This document shows, one piece after another, positions 60,467 through 64,000 of a DNA stretch of 64,000 nucleotides (positions are counted from its first letter, which is position 1; each line of letters begins with the position of its first letter). The notes beneath the pieces are model-generated. The model worked only from the letters and a program-made list of their open reading frames with translations. It was not told where the DNA came from and searched no databases. The stretch is from Pseudomonas tremae (GTDB lineage Bacteria > Pseudomonadota > Gammaproteobacteria > Pseudomonadales > Pseudomonadaceae). The DNA is taken from contig NZ_LJRO01000482.1 in assembly GCF_001401155.1 (NCBI RefSeq), forward strand, positions 1-64,000. The letters run 5' to 3'. Position numbers and translations under genes: made by a program.

Positions 60467-61458
60467 GGCGCGTGGATACGCTGCTTGAAGGCACGCGCGA
60501 TCGCATGGACGCCTGGCTGGTAGTCATCCTTCTCGATGGCTGCCAAGGCCAGCTGCAGGGCCTTGTCGGCGATCAGCTGGTGTTGCTGAGCCATCGCATT
60601 GACCGGTAGCGGCAGAAAATCGAGCAGTTGCGTGTCACCGAAGGTACCAAGGTGCAATGAAGTCGATTGCAGCGCCTGGCTTTGCAGCACATCGAACACG
60701 CCTTGCAGCAATACATAAGAGGTGGTGATCAGCGCATCGGGGAAATGCCCTTGCCGTTGCAGCATTTCGGTCATCAGGCGCTGGCCACACTGGCGGCTGA
60801 AGGCCTCTGCATGTTCGATGATCCTGGCGCCGGAAAACCCTTCGAGGGCGTCTTCGAAGCCGGCAGCACGTGCCCGGCTGATACTTAGTTCAGGACGTGC
60901 GCTGATCAAGGCAATGTGCTTTGGGTGGGTCTGTAGCAGGCTGCGGGTCAGTTGCAGGCTGGCATCGTGGTCGTCGCTGACTACCGAGCAGAAAAACTCC
61001 GGGTTCATTTCCCGGTCGATGGCGATGATAGGCGTGCCCTTGATCTGCAGGGCACGATAGCTTTCGTCGCTGGCGGGCAGGCAACTGGCGACCAGCAGTG
61101 CGTCGCAGCGTCGCGCTCTGAATAACTGCAACAGCTGCAGTTCGCTGGCGGGATCATCATCGGAACTGGCTATCAGCAATTGATAGCCCAAGCTGCGTGC
61201 GCCTTGCTCGAGCAGCTTGGCAATGCGTGCATAGCTGGGGTTTTCCAGATCCGGCAGGATGAAGCCCAGGGTTTTGCTGTGTCGACTGCGCAGCCCCGCG
61301 GCTTGCGGATTAGGCCGGAAATCATGTTGCTCGACGACGGCTTTCACACGCTCGACCGTTGCGGGGCTGATACGTTGTTGTTCGGCTTTGCCATTGATCA
61401 CGTAACTGGCGGTCGTGACAGAAACACCTGCCAGACGTGCAATATCGCTTAGTTTCAC
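60463..61458 (-). CDS. cra: Catabolite repressor-activator Cra (FruR), LacI family
   Basis: A 331-residue transcription factor. N-terminal LacI helix-turn-helix MKLSDIARLAGVSVTTASYV with hinge helix around VERVKAVVEQHDFRPNPQA; periplasmic-binding-like effector domain for fructose-1-phosphate (LGFILPDLENPSYARIAKLL, IIAIDREMNPEFF). It represses the divergent fru operon until fructose-1-phosphate releases it. A consensus operator lies in the shared intergenic region at 61647. Confidence 0.95.
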   Translation of the reverse strand: MKLSDIARLAGVSVTTASYVINGKAEQQRISPATVERVKAVVEQHDFRPNPQAAGLRSRHSKTLGFILPDLENPSYARIAKLLEQGARSLGYQLLIASSDDDPASELQLLQLFRARRCDALLVASCLPASDESYRALQIKGTPIIAIDREMNPEFFCSVVSDDHDASLQLTRSLLQTHPKHIALISARPELSISRARAAGFEDALEGFSGARIIEHAEAFSRQCGQRLMTEMLQRQGHFPDALITTSYVLLQGVFDVLQSQALQSTSLHLGTFGDTQLLDFLPLPVNAMAQQHQLIADKALQLALAAIEKDDYQPGVHAIARAFKQRIHAP

Positions 61459-61809
61459 CCCGGAATTCCTTCAGTCAGGCAAGCGGTTCAGAACATTGGA
61501 ATTATTTTTGCTGTGATACTGATCTTTACACCAGACCGTGGGAAATTCCCAACTGCTTCAAGTATTTTGGGACTTGTCCTACAGGATCGAGCCGGCCGGG
61601 CTTCAATGAACCCGCAGAATCGAGTAACGTGCCGGGCAATTATAGATTAAACGATTCAGCATGCCCGTTGTCTGCTGCAATCGAGGTGAAAAGGATGTCC
61701 GATAGGATAGTTGATCGGTGTCACTATCATCCCCCTAAGCTGTCGGTCCTATGATCGTCATTAAAACAAGAATCAGGTGGCGCCTTGGCGCTGCACAGGA
61801 GTCAAGGCA
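61459..61809. other. cra-fruB intergenic control region
   Basis: This holds both divergent promoters and the Cra operator at 61647-61660. AAGGAG-like GGAGTCAAGG lies just before the fruB start. No RNA gene or other coding frame is recognised. Confidence 0.5.
61647..61660 (+). promoter_or_regulatory. Cra (FruR) operator upstream of fruB
   Basis: TTAAACGATTCAGC; read on the minus strand it is GCTGAATCGTTTAA, which matches the Cra consensus RSTGAAWCSNTHHW at every position. It lies about 150 bases before the fruB start and between cra and fruB, the expected site for repression of the fructose operon. Confidence 0.8.
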
Positions 61810-64000
61810 ATGCTCGAACTCACTCTGGAGCAAATATCCATGGCCCAGTCGGCTGTGGATAAAACTGCCGCACTTAAGCTGATTGCCGACCACCTGGTCG
61901 CTGATGGCCTGGTCGCCGAGGGCTACCTTACCGGTCTGATGAACCGTGAGCAGCAAGGCTCGACCTTTCTCGGCCAGGGCATCGCCATCCCGCATGGCAC
62001 TCCCGAAACCCGCGACCTGGTGGCCACCACCGGCGTGCGCCTGATGCAGTTCCCCGAAGGGGTGGATTGGGGCGACGGGCAGATGGTCTATCTGGCAATA
62101 GGTATTGCCGCCAAGTCCGACGAGCACTTGCGTTTGCTGCAGTTGCTGACCCGCGCGCTGGGTGAAGAAGACCTGGGCCAGGCACTGCGTGAAGCGCAGA
62201 CCCCGGAAGACTTGCTCAAGCTGTTGCAGGGCGCGCCTCAGGAACTGGCGCTCGACGCGCAGATGATCAGTCTGGGCGTATCGGCCGACGATTTTGAAGA
62301 ACTGGTCTGGCGCGGCGCACGGCTGTTGCGCAAGGCCGACTGCGTGAGCAACGGTTTTGCTGCCGTGCTGCAACAGGTCGAGGCGCTGTCGCTGGGTGAT
62401 GGCCTGTGGTGGTTGCACAGCGAACAGACCGTCAAGCGTCCCGGTCTCGCCTTTGTGACCCCGGACAAGCCTATCCGTTATCTCGGCCAGCCGCTGACCG
62501 GTCTGTTCTGTCTTGCCAGCCTCGGCGAGGCACACCAGGCTTTGCTTGAGCGGCTTTGTCTGCTGCTGATCGAAGGTCGTGGCCACGAGCTGGGCCATGC
62601 CACCAATAGCCGCGTGGTGCTGGAAGCGCTGGGCGGCGAGTTGCCTGCCGAGTGGCCGACCCGACAGGTTCAACTGGCGAACGCTCACGGCCTGCATGCC
62701 CGCCCTGCGAAGATTCTGGCGCAACTGGCCAAGGAGTTCGACGGCGAAATCCGTATGCGCGTGCTGGAAACCGGCGAAGCCGCCGTGTCTGCCAAGAGCC
62801 TGAGCAAGCTGCTCAGCCTCGGAGCGCGCCGCGGTCAGACGCTGGAGTTCATTGCCGAGCCAAGTATTGCTGACGATGCCTTACCCGCATTGATTGAGGC
62901 GGTGGAGCAGGGGCTTGGCGAAGAAGTCGAGCCTTTGCCTGCCGTTTCCGCACCGCAGGCTGCGCCAGCACCCGCTGCTGCCGCCAAACCCTTGAACGCA
63001 CCCGCTGCCGGCAGTGTGTTGCAAGCTGTACCGGCATCGCCGGGTATTGCCATTGGCCCGGCGCATGTTCAAGTACTGCAGACGTTCGATTATCCCCCGC
63101 AGGGCGAATCGGTTGCTGCCGAACGTGAGCGCCTGCACAAAGCGATTGGCGAAGTTCGCAGCGACATCGAAAACCTGATTCAGCGCAGCAAGTCCAAGGC
63201 CATTCGTGAAATCTTCATCACCCACCAGGAGATGCTTGAGGACCCGGAACTGACCAGCGAAGTCGAGCAGCGTCTGAACAACGACGAAAGTGCAGCCGCT
63301 GCGTGGGCCACTGTGATCGAAACTGCCGCCGTCCAGCAGGAACAATTGCAGGACGCCCTGCTGGCCGAGCGCGCGGCCGACCTGCGAGACGTAGGCCGGC
63401 GCGTGCTGGCGCAGATCTGTGGCGTTGAAACCGTTGCCGCTCCTGACGAACCCTACATTCTGGTGATGGACGAAGTCGGCCCGTCCGACGTTGCCCGTCT
63501 GGACCCGGCGCAGGTAGCCGGCATTCTTACCGCTCGCGGCGGTGCCACTGCGCACAGCGCCATTGTCGCGCGTGCGCTTGGTATCCCTGCGCTGGTCGGT
63601 GCCGGTGATGAAGTGCTGCTGCTCAAGCCAGGCACTGTGCTGCTACTCGACAGTCAGCGTGGACGCCTGACGGTGGCGCCTGACGAAGCCACCTTGCAGC
63701 GCGCCGTTGCGGATCGCGATGCCCGCGAAGTGCGCCTCAAGGCCGCTGCGCAGGCGCGCATGGAGCCCGCAGTGACACGTGATGGCCACGCCGTCGAAGT
63801 GTTCGCCAACATTGGCGACAGCACTGGCACGCCAGCCGCAGTAGAGCAGGGCGCCGAAGGTGTCGGCCTGCTGCGTACCGAATTGCTGTTCATGGCCCAC
63901 TCTCAGGCGCCTGACGAGGCAACCCAAGAAGCCGAATATCGCCGCGTTCTGACCGATCTTGGCGGTCGCCCGCTGGTGGTGCGCACGCTGGACGTCGGCG
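61810..64000 (+). CDS. fruB: Fructose PTS phosphocarrier FruB (EIIA-HPr-EI), 3' end beyond window
   Basis: At least 730 residues are visible; the gene runs past the window. It moves phosphate from phosphoenolpyruvate to the fructose permease FruA. Domains in order: EIIA-Fru at about 1-145 with phospho-His62 in GQGIAIPHGT; a linker region; HPr at about 285-370 with His296 in NAHGLHARPAK; an Ala-Pro linker near 380-395; enzyme I from about 400 with phospho-His582 in RGGATAHSAIVAR. The PEP-binding C-terminal part is cut off after the VGLLRTELLFM motif. ATG 61810 follows AGGAG. fruK and fruA would be expected next. Confidence 0.95.
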   Translation, partial: MLELTLEQISMAQSAVDKTAALKLIADHLVADGLVAEGYLTGLMNREQQGSTFLGQGIAIPHGTPETRDLVATTGVRLMQFPEGVDWGDGQMVYLAIGIAAKSDEHLRLLQLLTRALGEEDLGQALREAQTPEDLLKLLQGAPQELALDAQMISLGVSADDFEELVWRGARLLRKADCVSNGFAAVLQQVEALSLGDGLWWLHSEQTVKRPGLAFVTPDKPIRYLGQPLTGLFCLASLGEAHQALLERLCLLLIEGRGHELGHATNSRVVLEALGGELPAEWPTRQVQLANAHGLHARPAKILAQLAKEFDGEIRMRVLETGEAAVSAKSLSKLLSLGARRGQTLEFIAEPSIADDALPALIEAVEQGLGEEVEPLPAVSAPQAAPAPAAAAKPLNAPAAGSVLQAVPASPGIAIGPAHVQVLQTFDYPPQGESVAAERERLHKAIGEVRSDIENLIQRSKSKAIREIFITHQEMLEDPELTSEVEQRLNNDESAAAAWATVIETAAVQQEQLQDALLAERAADLRDVGRRVLAQICGVETVAAPDEPYILVMDEVGPSDVARLDPAQVAGILTARGGATAHSAIVARALGIPALVGAGDEVLLLKPGTVLLLDSQRGRLTVAPDEATLQRAVADRDAREVRLKAAAQARMEPAVTRDGHAVEVFANIGDSTGTPAAVEQGAEGVGLLRTELLFMAHSQAPDEATQEAEYRRVLTDLGGRPLVVRTLDVG

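Overview
The window looks like chromosome of a plant-associated Pseudomonas of the P. syringae complex. The basis is protein content: recognisable hopAG1, hopAH1 and hopAI1 type III effector genes, two hrp-box promoters of the HrpL type, Pseudomonas type IV pilus genes, and a Cra/fruB locus. All names come from reading protein sequence by eye; no database search was run.

Layout. 1-3370: a scarred accessory block with a secreted protein of unknown function, an IS66-type transposase relic, an hrp box driving an unnamed candidate effector, and an integrase relic. 3390-14680: a chemoreceptor, a c-type cytochrome protein, a methyltransferase, a decayed gene, a GNAT/FAD-oxidase pair, small stress-type proteins, a DUF421 relic, an OBAP-like lipoprotein, a CinA-like amidohydrolase and a hybrid histidine kinase. 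14825-21044: one hrp box followed by four co-directional effector genes: hopAG1, hopAH1, hopAI1 and an ADP-ribosyltransferase-like protein. 21078-29782: a complete chemosensory operon on the minus strand, read receptor-like gene, cheY, STAS, cheA, receptor, cheW, cheR, cheD, cheB. 30123-37556: ndh, then a tightly packed minus-strand run read pilB, pilC, pilD, coaE, yacG, DUF1780, MOSC. pilA is divergent with a sigma-54-type promoter. 38659-39719: a DUF433/PIN-like toxin-antitoxin pair.

40428-53419: a large Ter (tellurium-resistance-type) island. An enzyme module comes first: ATP-grasp, a TerD-serine protease fusion, a phosphoribosyltransferase-TRSP protein, a HAD phosphatase, a PRTase-PELOTA protein, a CitE-like lyase and a HAD-IB phosphatase. 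It is followed by terZ, terA, terB, terC, terD and terE, with a terF-like vWA gene convergent at the end. 53480-64000: mostly core genes: an AIM24 protein, nadC, a DUF1631 protein, ampD-ampE, tatD-cra, and fruB, which runs off the window.

Most notable items. HopAG1 reads as three domains: an ADP-ribosyltransferase-like domain with an intact R-S-ExE signature, a kinase-like domain and a Nudix-like domain. The fourth effector has an ART-like fold but Lys where the first catalytic Arg is expected. The Ter island carries a TerD domain fused to a trypsin-like protease with an intact triad, inside a putative nucleotide-like metabolite module. An unnamed effector candidate has a good hrp box and sits between mobile-element scars.
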